From an uncultured Aurantimicrobium sp. (GTDB lineage: Bacteria; Actinomycetota; Actinomycetes; Actinomycetales; Microbacteriaceae), in the NCBI RefSeq assembly GCF_936931525.1, contig NZ_CAKZII010000124.1:1-45130 (forward strand): a DNA stretch of 45,130 nt, given 5' to 3'. The notes below the pieces were generated by a model. The model was not told where the DNA came from. It searched no databases and saw only the letters and a program-made list of their open reading frames with translations. How positions within the stretch are numbered: position 1 is the stretch's first letter; each line of letters starts with the position of its first letter. Made by a program: the position numbers and the translations under genes. Positions 34,991 through 44,373 of the stretch are shown here, piece after piece.

Positions 34991-35419
34991 ATGGCACGCA
35001 TTCTTGTTCTCAACGGCCCCAATCTGGGTCGTTTAGGTTCTCGTGAACCCGATGTTTACGGCAACCAAGATCTTGCTGCCCTCAAAGTTCTGCTCGAGGC
35101 AGATGCGCCTTCTCACCAAATTGATCTTCGTCAGACTGATTCAGAGCCTGAACTGATGTCTTGGTTATTCGAAGCTGTCGATTCGAAGACCCCTGTGATT
35201 TTGAACCCTGCCGCATTCACTCACTATTCCTACGCGCTGCGCGACGCAGCTGCCATGGTGACCAAAGCTGGCGTACCTCTCATAGAGGTACACATTTCCA
35301 ATCCTCACTCTCGTGAAGAATTCCGCCATAACAGCGTCATTTCTGCGGTGGCCACTGGTGTTATTGCGGGCTTTGGCTTTGATTCTTACCGTTTAGCTCT
35401 GTCTCAACTCATTCGCTAG
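34991..35419 (+). CDS. aroQ: 3-dehydroquinate dehydratase, type II
   Basis: Dehydrates 3-dehydroquinate to 3-dehydroshikimate, 142 aa, the type II length. RILVLNGPNLGRLGSREPDVYG carries the catalytic arginine and tyrosine. ILNPAAFTHYSYALRDA binds substrate, and the catalytic histidine is in PLIEVHISNPHSREEFR. It is the last aro gene in the block. Between this gene and efp lie about 105 bases with promoter-like and hairpin sequences. Confidence 0.97.
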   Translation: MARILVLNGPNLGRLGSREPDVYGNQDLAALKVLLEADAPSHQIDLRQTDSEPELMSWLFEAVDSKTPVILNPAAFTHYSYALRDAAAMVTKAGVPLIEVHISNPHSREEFRHNSVISAVATGVIAGFGFDSYRLALSQLIR

Positions 35420-35453
35420 CGCTGCGATGTGCTCGTAATACTGGGCGCACACG

Positions 35454-35480
35454 TAGACTTATCTGTTGGGTCACTACCCA
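35454..35480 (+). promoter_or_regulatory. Candidate efp promoter and small hairpin
   Basis: TAGACT at 35454-35459 is a possible -10. It is followed by TGGGT-CACT-ACCCA at 35467-35480 and then TAGTTTTG. The five-pair stem with a short T-run could be a weak terminator for the aro genes or part of the efp leader. A -35 is not clear. Confidence 0.3.
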
Positions 35481-35524
35481 TAGTTTTGCCCTCGGGCATT
35501 TTGATTCGTAAAAAAGGAACACTC

Positions 35525-36088
35525 ATGGCTTCTACCGCTGATATCAAGAACGGCATTGTCCTCAACATTGATGGTGCTCTCTGGACAATCATTGAATTCC
35601 AGCACGTCAAGCCAGGCAAGGGTGGAGCTTTCGTTCGCACCAAGATGAAGAACCTGATGACTGGCAAGGTTGTCGACAAGACCTACAACGCTGGTACCAA
35701 GATCGACATCACGAACGTTGACCGCCGTGACTTCCAGTACCTCTACAACGATGGCAACGAATACGTTTTCATGGACAAGGGCAACTACGAGCAGCTTTCT
35801 GTCTCCGAAGTAGTTGTCGGCGATGCAAAGAACTTCATGCTGGAGAACCAGGATGTACAGATTGCACTCCACGAAGGAACTCCACTGTATGTTGAGCTTC
35901 CTGCCTCTGTCGTACTCGAGATCACCTATACCGAGCCTGGCCTCCAGGGTGATCGTTCAACCGGTGGAAACAAGCCTGCAACTGTTGAAACAGGCTTTGA
36001 AATTCAGGTTCCTTTGTTCCTGGAAATCGGCACCAAGGTTAAGGTCGACACTCGTGACGGCTCATACCAGGGTCGCGTAAACGACTAA
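35525..36088 (+). CDS. efp: Elongation factor P
   Basis: Translation factor that relieves ribosome stalling at consecutive prolines, 187 aa with three beta-barrel domains. Domain I carries the loop [17 protein letters not shown] with Lys32 at the tip. Domains II/III contain [31 protein letters not shown] and [20 protein letters not shown] 35525 has AAGGAA upstream; the longer open frame from 35429 is not EF-P-like. The residue after KG is Gly, whereas many actinobacterial EF-Ps have Pro (PGKGP). nusB follows after three bases. Confidence 0.97.
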   Translation: MASTADIKNGIVLNIDGALWTIIEFQHVKPGKGGAFVRTKMKNLMTGKVVDKTYNAGTKIDITNVDRRDFQYLYNDGNEYVFMDKGNYEQLSVSEVVVGDAKNFMLENQDVQIALHEGTPLYVELPASVVLEITYTEPGLQGDRSTGGNKPATVETGFEIQVPLFLEIGTKVKVDTRDGSYQGRVND

Positions 36089-36091
36089 TTC

Positions 36092-36505
36092 ATGAGTGCA
36101 CGTACTAAAGCGCGCAAGCGCGCTCTCGATGTACTGTTTTCAGCTGATGTGAGAGATATCTCAATCTCTGATGCGTTGGAAGCAGAAGCAGAAAGAGCGG
36201 CCAGCGAGCCGGAGCGTTCTGCTTCATGGCTCTATGCCCGTGAAATTCTTGACGGTGTTATTGACCACAGTGTGGAAATCGATGAAACCATCGAAACTTA
36301 TGCTCGTGGCTGGTCTCTGGAGCGTATGCCGGCTGTAGATCGTGCAATTGTGCGCATTGCTGTCTGGGAAATCCTTTACAACCCAGAGGTTCCGAGCGCT
36401 GTTGCGGTGGATGAAGCTGTTGAAGCAGCAAAGACCCTCTCCACGGATGAATCTTCTGGATACGTCAACGGTCTGTTGGCTACTATCGCTTCGACTGCAA
36501 ACTGA
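36092..36505 (+). CDS. nusB: Transcription antitermination factor NusB
   Basis: RNA-binding helical protein of the rRNA antitermination complex, 137 aa. ARTKARKRALDVLFSADVR is the RNA-binding N-terminus. GWSLERMPAVDRAIVRIAVWEI and VPSAVAVDEAVEAAKTLS are family signatures, and SSGYVNGLLATIA ends the fold. It is probably coupled to efp, since it starts three bases after that stop and has no ribosome binding site. The pyr operon leader follows directly. Confidence 0.95.
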   Translation: MSARTKARKRALDVLFSADVRDISISDALEAEAERAASEPERSASWLYAREILDGVIDHSVEIDETIETYARGWSLERMPAVDRAIVRIAVWEILYNPEVPSAVAVDEAVEAAKTLSTDESSGYVNGLLATIASTAN

Positions 36506-36535
36506 TACACTAACAACAACACCGACATCCTTTAA

Positions 36536-36564
36536 TTTCCGTCCAGAGAGGCGGGGAAGGAGGT
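36536..36564 (+). promoter_or_regulatory. PyrR-binding RNA loop overlapping the pyrR ribosome binding site
   Basis: TCCAGAGAGGC at 36542-36552 matches the conserved PyrR-binding loop (UCCNGNGAGGY) known from Gram-positive pyr leaders. Flanking TTCCG and CGGGGAA can pair to make the expected hairpin, whose 3' arm runs into the Shine-Dalgarno sequence GGAAGGAGG (36555-36563). This layout fits the mycobacterial mode, where UMP-bound PyrR blocks translation initiation, and not the Bacillus attenuator. TACACT at 36506-36511 is a possible -10. Confidence 0.82.
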
Positions 36565-36568
36565 CAGA

Positions 36569-37111
36569 ATGACTGCACGAGCCATCATGCAGGCGACTGA
36601 CATGCAACGCGCACTGACGCGGATTGCTCACGAGATCCTCGAATCTAATCGAGGCGCTCAGTCCCTCATCCTTCTCGGCATTCCCACACGCGGCGTCACA
36701 CTCGCTCATCGCCTTGCTGAAATCCTCGAATCAATCGTTCCCGGTTCCTCAGTACCTGTTGGTTCTCTTGATGTCACGATGTACCGCGATGATCTGTATC
36801 AGCAGCCCACACGCTCCACCGCACCGACAGAGGTGCCTGCCAGTATCGATGACATGACCGTTGTCCTGGTTGATGATGTTCTCTACAGCGGCCGAACAGT
36901 TCGCGCAGCGCTCGACGCCCTGACCGACCTTGGCCGTCCAAAGGCTGTCCGTCTTGCAGTTCTAGCTGATCGTGGTCACCGCGAACTTCCGATCAGAGCA
37001 GATTTTGTTGGCAAAAACCTTCCTTCCGCACACGGCGAGCGCATTAATGTTCGCTTGGTCGAACATGACGGAGAAGATGGCGTTGAAATAGACGAGGTGA
37101 TGAGCGCATGA
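36569..37111 (+). CDS. pyrR: PyrR: pyr operon regulator/uracil phosphoribosyltransferase
   Basis: Bifunctional protein: it senses UMP and binds the pyr mRNA leader, and it has the uracil phosphoribosyltransferase fold. It is 180 aa. The PRPP loop [14 protein letters not shown] is at 98-111. [30 protein letters not shown] and [19 protein letters not shown] are family motifs. It begins [22 protein letters not shown]. It heads the pyr operon directly behind its own RNA target and overlaps pyrB by four bases (ATGA). Confidence 0.97.
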   Translation: MTARAIMQATDMQRALTRIAHEILESNRGAQSLILLGIPTRGVTLAHRLAEILESIVPGSSVPVGSLDVTMYRDDLYQQPTRSTAPTEVPASIDDMTVVLVDDVLYSGRTVRAALDALTDLGRPKAVRLAVLADRGHRELPIRADFVGKNLPSAHGERINVRLVEHDGEDGVEIDEVMSA

Positions 37112-38067
37112 AGCATCTGTTGAGTACTCGTGACGTTTCTCGCGAAGAAGCAATACAGCTTCTCGATATCGCAGAGGACATGTCTGCAGTCAACGAGCGT
37201 GAGGTCAAGAAACTACCCGCGCTGCGCGGTAAGACTGTCGTGAACCTCTTCTTCGAAGACTCCACCCGCACTCGCATCTCTTTTGAAGCAGCTGAAAAGC
37301 GCCTCTCTGCAGATGTCATCAACTTTGCTGCCAAGGGTTCAAGCGTTTCTAAGGGTGAAAGCCTCAAGGATACGACCCAAACTCTCGCCGCTATGGGAAT
37401 CGATGCAGTTGTCATCCGCCATGGCGCATCTGGAGCACCTCAGGTTCTTGCGCAAAGCGGATGGATTGATGCTCCCGTCATCAACGCGGGAGACGGTACG
37501 CACGAACACCCCACACAGGCGCTTCTTGATGCATTCACCATGCGAAAGCGCCTTCATGGTGCTGGTTCACGTGGGAAAGGTCTTGACGGGGTCAAGGTCA
37601 CCATCGTCGGAGACATTCTGCACTCACGTGTCGCGCGCTCAAACGTGTGGCTCCTAGAAACTCTTGGCGCTGAAGTTAAATTAGTAGCTCCACCGACACT
37701 GCTTCCACATGCCGTCGACACCTGGCCTGTCTCTGTCAGCTATGACCTGGATGATGCACTTGCTCAGAGCAAGCCTGATGTGGTCATGATGCTGCGCATT
37801 CAGCAAGAACGTATGCAGGATGCTTTCTTCCCAAATGAGCGGGAATACTCCAACATGTGGGGTCTTACACAGGAACGATTCTTCTCACTGCCAGCTAAAA
37901 CAATGGTGATGCACCCCGGTCCCATGAATCGTGGCTTAGAAATTAGCTCGGCTGCAGCAGATTCCCCACAATCAACAGTCCTGGAACAAGTAGCCAACGG
38001 TGTCTCTGTTCGAATGGCAGCGCTTTATATGGTTCTTACCGGCGAACGAGAGGTAACTCATGACTAA
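37108..38067 (+). CDS. pyrB: Aspartate carbamoyltransferase catalytic subunit
   Basis: Condenses carbamoyl phosphate with aspartate, 319 aa. The carbamoyl phosphate site [13 protein letters not shown] is at 48-60. [17 protein letters not shown], the [11 protein letters not shown] motif and the aspartate-binding region MLRIQQERM and [12 protein letters not shown] are all present. No regulatory subunit (pyrI) gene is seen, as in other Actinobacteria. It overlaps both neighbours (pyrR by four, pyrC by eight bases). Confidence 0.98.
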   Translation: MKHLLSTRDVSREEAIQLLDIAEDMSAVNEREVKKLPALRGKTVVNLFFEDSTRTRISFEAAEKRLSADVINFAAKGSSVSKGESLKDTTQTLAAMGIDAVVIRHGASGAPQVLAQSGWIDAPVINAGDGTHEHPTQALLDAFTMRKRLHGAGSRGKGLDGVKVTIVGDILHSRVARSNVWLLETLGAEVKLVAPPTLLPHAVDTWPVSVSYDLDDALAQSKPDVVMMLRIQQERMQDAFFPNEREYSNMWGLTQERFFSLPAKTMVMHPGPMNRGLEISSAAADSPQSTVLEQVANGVSVRMAALYMVLTGEREVTHD

Positions 38068-39397
38068 TCCAGATTTGCTCATCAAAGGAGCCACGCTTCC
38101 GGATGGTTCTCGTGCTGACATTCTCATTGAAGGAATGCAGATAACTGCTGTTGGTCAGGGATTGAGTTCTGCCTCTGCAACAACTATTGATGCAGATGGC
38201 CTTGTAGTTCTGCCAGGACTTGTCGATCTGCACACACACCTGCGCGAACCGGGATATGAACAATCAGAAACTGTTCTCACCGGAACACAAGCAGCAGCAC
38301 TAGGTGGTTTCACTTCTGTTTTCGCGATGGCGAACACACTTCCTGTTGCGGACACTGCAGGAGTTGTCGAACAGGTACTTCGTCTTGGTGACGAAGCAGG
38401 CTATGCCACTGTTCGTCCTATCGGTGCCGTAACCAAGGGGCTTGAGGGACTTCAGCTGGCAGAGCTGGGTGCGATGGCCAATTCACGTGCGGCAGTTCGT
38501 GTCTTCTCCGATGATGGTAAGTGTGTCTTCGATCCCTTAATCATGCGCAGAGCGCTTGAATACGTGAAAACTTTCGGTGGCGTTATCGCCCAGCATGCTC
38601 AAGAGCCTCGACTGACCGTTGATGCTCAGATGAACGAGGGTGAAGTTTCGGCTCGCCTCGGTCTTGCTGGCTGGCCTGCAGTTGCTGAAGAATCCATCAT
38701 CGCTCGAGATGTGCTCTTGGCCGAGCACACTGGCTCTCGTCTCCACATTTGTCACCTCTCTACTGCTGGTTCTGTTGACGTCATTCGCTGGGCAAAGAAG
38801 CGTGGAATCAACGTCACGGCTGAAGTGACCCCGCACCACCTTTTGCTTACTGACGAACGTGCTGAAAGTTACGACGCAAGATTCAAGGTGAACCCACCAC
38901 TGCGCCGTGCTGAAGATGTCATGGCACTTCGTGACGCATTAGCTGACGGAACAATCGATATTGTCGCAACTGACCACGCACCACACCCCATCGAGTCCAA
39001 AGACTGTGAATGGGGAGCTGCTGCGTTCGGCATGGTGGGACTTGAGTCAGCTCTAGCTGTAGTTCAGACCACCATGGTTGAGACCGGTTTGATTGGCTGG
39101 GCAGATGTTGCTCGGGTTCTCTCAGAAACACCTGCTCGGATTGGTGGACTTGCAACTCACGGTCAGAAGATTCAGCCAGGTATCCAAGCTGAACTTGTCT
39201 TGGTTGATCCTGCTACCCGCCGCAACTTCGGGGTTGAAGACCTCGCAAGCCTGTCTCACAACTCTCCCTACCTGGGTATTGAGCTTGCTGGTCAGGTTGT
39301 CGCCACAATCCACCAGGGATATCTCACGACCGCTGACCGAACTGTGGTTGCTGCTGATGTTGTTGCTGCACAAGCTGAGGTGGTGGCCCGTGGATAA
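38060..39397 (+). CDS. pyrC: Dihydroorotase (class I)
   Basis: Zinc amidohydrolase closing carbamoyl aspartate to dihydroorotate, 445 aa. Metal ligands are in [15 protein letters not shown] (HTH at 58-60), HAQEPRLT and [10 protein letters not shown], and the catalytic Asp is in [25 protein letters not shown] is characteristic of class I enzymes with an Asp-based metal site. It overlaps pyrB and the following membrane protein gene by eight bases each. Confidence 0.97.
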   Translation: MTNPDLLIKGATLPDGSRADILIEGMQITAVGQGLSSASATTIDADGLVVLPGLVDLHTHLREPGYEQSETVLTGTQAAALGGFTSVFAMANTLPVADTAGVVEQVLRLGDEAGYATVRPIGAVTKGLEGLQLAELGAMANSRAAVRVFSDDGKCVFDPLIMRRALEYVKTFGGVIAQHAQEPRLTVDAQMNEGEVSARLGLAGWPAVAEESIIARDVLLAEHTGSRLHICHLSTAGSVDVIRWAKKRGINVTAEVTPHHLLLTDERAESYDARFKVNPPLRRAEDVMALRDALADGTIDIVATDHAPHPIESKDCEWGAAAFGMVGLESALAVVQTTMVETGLIGWADVARVLSETPARIGGLATHGQKIQPGIQAELVLVDPATRRNFGVEDLASLSHNSPYLGIELAGQVVATIHQGYLTTADRTVVAADVVAAQAEVVARG

Positions 39398-39932
39398 AGT
39401 CCTCGCCACAGTTGTGGTTCTTGCTCTCATAGCTCTTGCCCTCACGGGAATGGCCATTGCGTGGCGCAAGCGCGTAGCTCGGGACAGTAGATTCCAGATC
39501 ATTGCGCCCGGTGCTCCGATTGTTTCTCACAGTTCAGCACCAGCAGAGTTCTCTGGCCTGTATGTCGCAACTACTCTGGCAACTGACCCGCTACAGCGCG
39601 TAACTCTTCCGGGTCTTTCATTTCGCGCTGATGCTCATGTTCTCGTGAGCATGGACGGGCTTTCAATCGCTCCACGTGGAGAAAAGTCGACATTTATCCC
39701 TGCCGCGCAGATTGTTCAGATTCATCGCACTCAGGTAGCAATCGACAAAGCTGTAGAAAAAGATGGACTGACCGCGATTTCCTGGACAGCTTGGGACACC
39801 CTCGCTCAGGAAGATGTTGAGTTCACGTCCTTCTTCCGCTTCTCCATTCCCGAAGTTCGTCTCGCCTGCGAGAACGCCCTCACCAGTAGTTTCCCCAACG
39901 CCAAAGCCACATCGAAAGAGGTTGCCTCGTGA
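39390..39932 (+). CDS. PH-like domain membrane protein within the pyr operon
   Basis: A 180-residue protein with one N-terminal membrane helix ([20 protein letters not shown]), a basic stop-transfer patch (WRKRVARD) and a beta-rich cytoplasmic domain. The start is GTG at 39390, overlapping pyrC by eight bases; the frame opens earlier but inside pyrC. Its stop overlaps carA by four bases. Actinobacterial pyr operons commonly carry a membrane protein of this kind between pyrC and carA (Rv1382 in M. tuberculosis). The PH-like assignment is by recollection of that family. Its role in pyrimidine synthesis, if any, is unknown. Confidence 0.82.
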   Translation: MDKVLATVVVLALIALALTGMAIAWRKRVARDSRFQIIAPGAPIVSHSSAPAEFSGLYVATTLATDPLQRVTLPGLSFRADAHVLVSMDGLSIAPRGEKSTFIPAAQIVQIHRTQVAIDKAVEKDGLTAISWTAWDTLAQEDVEFTSFFRFSIPEVRLACENALTSSFPNAKATSKEVAS

Positions 39933-41083
39933 GTCTCACGACCCCCAATGCCGTATTAGTTCTCGAAGACGGTTCACGTTATGAAGGTCGCGCCTATGGT
40001 GCAGAAGGAACCACCTTCGGTGAGATTGTTTTTGCAACCGGCATGTCTGGTTACCAGGAGACACTCACAGACCCTTCCTATGCAGGTCAGATCGTGTTGA
40101 TGACCGCTCCTCACATCGGCAATACCGGTATGAACGATAAGGACATGGAGTCTCGTCGCATTTGGGTTGCTGGCTATGCCGTACGTGACGCTTCACGCAT
40201 CGTCTCTAACTTCCGTGCAGAACGAAGTCTGGATAACGATTTAGACCATGAAAGCATCGTGGGTATTCAGGGCATCGATACACGTGCCGTCACGCGCCAC
40301 ATTCGCTCAAAGGGCTCCATGCGCGCAGGAATCTTCTCAGGCTCTGCAGCAGCAGAATCTGCAGAAACACAGCTGACCAAGGTTCTTGAAGCAGATCAGA
40401 TGGCAGGGAAGAATCTTTCCGCTCAGGTTTCAACTCAAGAAGAATACGTCGTGCCAGCCGTGGGGGAGAAGATTGGCTCGGTTGCCATTCTCGACCTCGG
40501 TGTGAAGACTTCGACAGTCAACTACATCGCTGAACGTGGCTTTGATGCCCACGTACTCCCACAGACGGTAACGGCAGAACAAATTCTGGCTATGAAGCCA
40601 TCAGCCTTGTTTTTCTCGAATGGTCCAGGTGACCCTGCGGCAAGTGACAAGCACGTTGAACTCCTCAGTACTGTCCTCAAAGCAGGGATTCCCTTCTTTG
40701 GTATCTGCTTTGGAAACCAGTTGCTCGGTCGTGCGCTTGGTTTCAAGACCTACAAGTTGCCCTTCGGACACCGAGGAATCAACCAACCTGTGCTTGATAA
40801 GGCAACCGGCCGCGTTGAGATCACCAGTCAGAACCACGGTTTCGCAGTGGACGCACCGATCGAAGGTGTGCTCGAGTCTCCTTCAGGTTTCGGCCGTGTA
40901 GAAGTCAGCCACTACAGCCTGAACGATCAAGTAGTTGAGGGTTTACGCTGCCTCGACATCAATGCTTTCTCTGTCCAGTACCACCCTGAAGCTGCATCGG
41001 GACCTCACGATAGCAACTATCTCTTCGACCGATTCCGCGACATGGTCCTCGCATCCGCTACTACCTCGGGAGCATCGAACTAA
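39929..41083 (+). CDS. carA: Carbamoyl-phosphate synthase small chain (glutaminase)
   Basis: Releases ammonia from glutamine for carbamoyl phosphate synthesis by CarB, 384 aa. The N-terminal domain starts [20 protein letters not shown] with [18 protein letters not shown]. The class I amidotransferase domain has [19 protein letters not shown], nucleophile Cys260 in [16 protein letters not shown] and the His-Glu pair in [11 protein letters not shown]. The start is GTG at 39929, overlapping the previous gene as GTGA. carB overlaps its stop by one base. Confidence 0.98.
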   Translation: MSLTTPNAVLVLEDGSRYEGRAYGAEGTTFGEIVFATGMSGYQETLTDPSYAGQIVLMTAPHIGNTGMNDKDMESRRIWVAGYAVRDASRIVSNFRAERSLDNDLDHESIVGIQGIDTRAVTRHIRSKGSMRAGIFSGSAAAESAETQLTKVLEADQMAGKNLSAQVSTQEEYVVPAVGEKIGSVAILDLGVKTSTVNYIAERGFDAHVLPQTVTAEQILAMKPSALFFSNGPGDPAASDKHVELLSTVLKAGIPFFGICFGNQLLGRALGFKTYKLPFGHRGINQPVLDKATGRVEITSQNHGFAVDAPIEGVLESPSGFGRVEVSHYSLNDQVVEGLRCLDINAFSVQYHPEAASGPHDSNYLFDRFRDMVLASATTSGASN

Positions 41084-44000
41084 TGCCACGTCGTCCAGAC
41101 ATCAAATCAGTCCTCGTCATTGGCTCCGGTCCGATTGTTATCGGTCAGGCCTGTGAGTTTGACTACTCAGGAACTCAGGCGTGCCGCGTTCTTCGCGAAG
41201 AAGGCATCCGTGTGATCTTGGTTAACTCCAACCCGGCCACCATCATGACCGATCCTGACTTTGCCGATGCAACCTATGTGGAGCCCATCACTCCTGAGGT
41301 CATCGAAGCCATCATCATCAAGGAAAAGCCTGACGCTATTCTGCCCACCCTCGGTGGTCAGACTGCACTCAACGCTGCCATCTCACTCCACGAGAACGGT
41401 GCTCTTGAGCGTCACGGCGTTGAGCTCATTGGTGCCAAGGTGGAGGCAATTCGCAAGGGTGAAGATCGTCAGATTTTCAAGGAACTTGTTCTTGCCTCTG
41501 GTGCTGATGTTGCTAAGTCATTCATTGCTCACACACTCGAAGAGTGCATTGAAGCAGCCAAAGAATTGGGTTACCCACTCGTTGTTCGCCCCTCATTCAC
41601 TATGGGTGGACTTGGCTCTGGTTTTGCCTACAACGAAGAAGATCTCATCCGCATTGCTGGTGACGGTATTCACTCCAGCCCCACTAGTGAAGTTCTTCTC
41701 GAAGAGAGCATCTTGGGTTGGAAGGAATATGAGCTCGAGCTCATGCGAGACACCGCCGACAACACTGTTGTCGTCTGTTCTATTGAAAACGTTGATCCCG
41801 TAGGTGTCCACACTGGTGACTCCATCACCGTGGCACCCGCATTGACGCTGACTGACCGCGAATACCAGAACCTCCGCGACATTGGTATTGAAATCATTCG
41901 CCTTGTTGGCGTCGATACTGGTGGTTGCAACATTCAGTTCGCCATCGATCCCAAGGATGGCCGTGTCATCGTGATCGAGATGAACCCTCGTGTATCTCGC
42001 TCCTCTGCACTTGCTTCCAAGGCAACAGGATTCCCGATCGCAAAGATCGCTGCCAAGCTGGCCATTGGTTACCGTCTGGATGAAATCCCTAACGACATCA
42101 CCAAGGTGACTCCTGCGTCCTTTGAGCCGACACTTGACTATGTCGTGGTGAAGGTTCCCCGCTTCGCTTTTGAAAAGTTCCCCGCTGCTGATGCGACACT
42201 GACGACCACTATGAAGTCTGTTGGTGAGGCCATGGCAATTGGTCGCAACTACGCAACAGCACTTCAGAAAGCGCTACGTTCACTTGAAAAGCGTGGCAGC
42301 TCTTTCCACTGGGGTGAGGAATCACGTTCAGTCGATGAACTGCTCACCATCTCTCAGGTTCCTACTGACGGTCGTATCGTGACCGTTCAGCAGGCACTGC
42401 GCAAGGGTGCATCTCTTGAGCAGGTCTTTGAGGCAACCAAAATTGATCCGTGGTTCATAGACCAAATCGTTCTCATCAACGAGGTTGCTTCAGAAGTTCA
42501 GGCCGCGCCGTCCCTGGATGCGTCTGTCATTCGTTATGCGAAGGATTTCGGATTCTCTGATGCTCAAATTGCTGAACTTCGTGGACTGACTGAGCAGGAA
42601 GTGCGCGATCAGCGTCATGCGCTCGACATCCGCCCCGTGTTCAAGACTGTGGATACCTGTGCTGGTGAATTCCCGGCGTTGACCCCGTATCACTACTCGA
42701 GTTATGACCTGGAAACTGAAGTCATGCCGAGTGATCGTAAAAAGGTCGTCATCCTGGGATCTGGCCCCAACCGTATTGGTCAGGGTGTGGAGTTCGACTA
42801 CTCCTGTGTTCACGCATCCTTCGCACTTTCAGATGCTGGTTATGAAACCATCATGATCAACTGCAACCCTGAGACTGTTTCGACGGACTACGACACTAGT
42901 GACCGTCTCTACTTCGAGCCCCTCACATTGGAAGACGTCCTTGAGGTCATTCACGCTGAGAGCAAATCTGGCGAACTTGTGGGTGTCGTTGTCCAGCTTG
43001 GTGGACAGACCGCACTGGGCCTTGCAAAGGGTCTCAAGGCAGCTGGAGTCCCAATCTTGGGAACTACTCCTGAAGCAATCGACCTTGCAGAAGAACGTGG
43101 TGAATTCAGCCGTATCCTCGACGCAGCAAACTTGCTTGCTCCACGCAACGGCACTGCCACCGATGTTGAAGGTGCTGTGAAGGTCGCTGAAGAGATCGGT
43201 TACCCCGTCCTTGTCCGTCCGTCCTATGTTCTTGGTGGTCGCGGCATGGAGATTGTCTTCGACACAGCAACGCTGCGAGACTACTTTGTTCGAATCGATG
43301 GTCAGGCAATTGTCGGACCAGATTCTCCACTCCTGGTGGATCGTTTCCTCGATGACGCGATCGAAATCGACGTAGATGCCCTCTTTGACGGAGAGCAACT
43401 CTATGTCGGTGGCGTGATGGAACACATCGAAGAGGCGGGTGTTCACTCCGGTGACTCGGCTTGTACTCTTCCACCCATCTCACTGGGCAAGAAAGATGTC
43501 GACCGCGTTCGCGAAGCAACCCTCGCTATAGCTCAGGGAATTGGCGTCAGAGGTCTTCTCAACGTCCAGTTCGCTATCGGTGCAGGAGTTCTCTACGTTC
43601 TAGAAGCAAACCCTCGTGCATCTCGCACTGTGCCTTTCGTTTCCAAGGCGTTGGGTATTCCTCTGGCTAAGGCTGCCAGCCGCATCATGGTGGGGGAGAG
43701 CATTCGAGATCTCATCTCTGAAGGTCTCCTTCCTATCCAGGACGGCTCTGTTGTCCCCATGGATGCACCCATCGCAGTGAAGGAAGCAGTTCTTCCCTTC
43801 AAGCGCTTCCGCACACCTGCGGGCAAGGTTGTTGACTCGCTCCTCGGCCCTGAAATGCGCTCAACTGGAGAGGTTATGGGTATGGATGTGAACTTCCCCA
43901 TAGCTTTCGCCAAGGCACAAGCCGGTGCGTATGGCGGATTGCCTTCCTCAGGAACCGTGTTCATCTCTGTTGCAGACCGCGACAAGCGAAACATCATCTT

Positions 44001-44373
44001 GCCCGCGCTGCGTTTCTCTCAGCTGGGCTTCAAGATTGTGGCTACTGAGGGCACTGCAGAGATTCTTCAGCGCAACGGTATTCCAGCAACCATCATCGGT
44101 AAGGTCAGCGCCAAGTTAGGTGATGACACCATCGTTGAGCTCATCAACCGCAACGAAGTAGACATTGTGATCAACACTCCAAGTGGATCAGCGGCACGTG
44201 CAGATGGATACGAAATCCGCGCCTCAGCTATTGCTGCTGATAAGCCTTTGTTTACGAACATGGCTCAAGTGAGTGCTGCTGTTGCTTCTATCGACACAAT
44301 CCGCGAGGGTTTTGATGTGTGCAGCTTGCAGGAATACGCCATTAAGCGTCGTGAGGCCTTGGCTCGCGCATGA
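41083..44373 (+). CDS. carB: Carbamoyl-phosphate synthase large chain
   Basis: Makes carbamoyl phosphate from bicarbonate, ammonia and two ATP, 1096 aa, full length. Two homologous ATP-grasp halves are visible: [20 protein letters not shown] near residue 8 and [20 protein letters not shown] near residue 550. [12 protein letters not shown] and [16 protein letters not shown] are the glycine-rich loops, and [20 protein letters not shown] and [17 protein letters not shown] the metal sites. An MGS-like allosteric domain ends it ([16 protein letters not shown]). It overlaps carA by one base and pyrF by four. Serves both arginine and pyrimidine synthesis. Confidence 0.98.
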   Translation: MPRRPDIKSVLVIGSGPIVIGQACEFDYSGTQACRVLREEGIRVILVNSNPATIMTDPDFADATYVEPITPEVIEAIIIKEKPDAILPTLGGQTALNAAISLHENGALERHGVELIGAKVEAIRKGEDRQIFKELVLASGADVAKSFIAHTLEECIEAAKELGYPLVVRPSFTMGGLGSGFAYNEEDLIRIAGDGIHSSPTSEVLLEESILGWKEYELELMRDTADNTVVVCSIENVDPVGVHTGDSITVAPALTLTDREYQNLRDIGIEIIRLVGVDTGGCNIQFAIDPKDGRVIVIEMNPRVSRSSALASKATGFPIAKIAAKLAIGYRLDEIPNDITKVTPASFEPTLDYVVVKVPRFAFEKFPAADATLTTTMKSVGEAMAIGRNYATALQKALRSLEKRGSSFHWGEESRSVDELLTISQVPTDGRIVTVQQALRKGASLEQVFEATKIDPWFIDQIVLINEVASEVQAAPSLDASVIRYAKDFGFSDAQIAELRGLTEQEVRDQRHALDIRPVFKTVDTCAGEFPALTPYHYSSYDLETEVMPSDRKKVVILGSGPNRIGQGVEFDYSCVHASFALSDAGYETIMINCNPETVSTDYDTSDRLYFEPLTLEDVLEVIHAESKSGELVGVVVQLGGQTALGLAKGLKAAGVPILGTTPEAIDLAEERGEFSRILDAANLLAPRNGTATDVEGAVKVAEEIGYPVLVRPSYVLGGRGMEIVFDTATLRDYFVRIDGQAIVGPDSPLLVDRFLDDAIEIDVDALFDGEQLYVGGVMEHIEEAGVHSGDSACTLPPISLGKKDVDRVREATLAIAQGIGVRGLLNVQFAIGAGVLYVLEANPRASRTVPFVSKALGIPLAKAASRIMVGESIRDLISEGLLPIQDGSVVPMDAPIAVKEAVLPFKRFRTPAGKVVDSLLGPEMRSTGEVMGMDVNFPIAFAKAQAGAYGGLPSSGTVFISVADRDKRNIILPALRFSQLGFKIVATEGTAEILQRNGIPATIIGKVSAKLGDDTIVELINRNEVDIVINTPSGSAARADGYEIRASAIAADKPLFTNMAQVSAAVASIDTIREGFDVCSLQEYAIKRREALARA

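Noticed and set aside
42829-43446. Open frames antisense to carB
   Set aside because: carB is certain here with all its motifs. The antisense frames have no recognisable domains.
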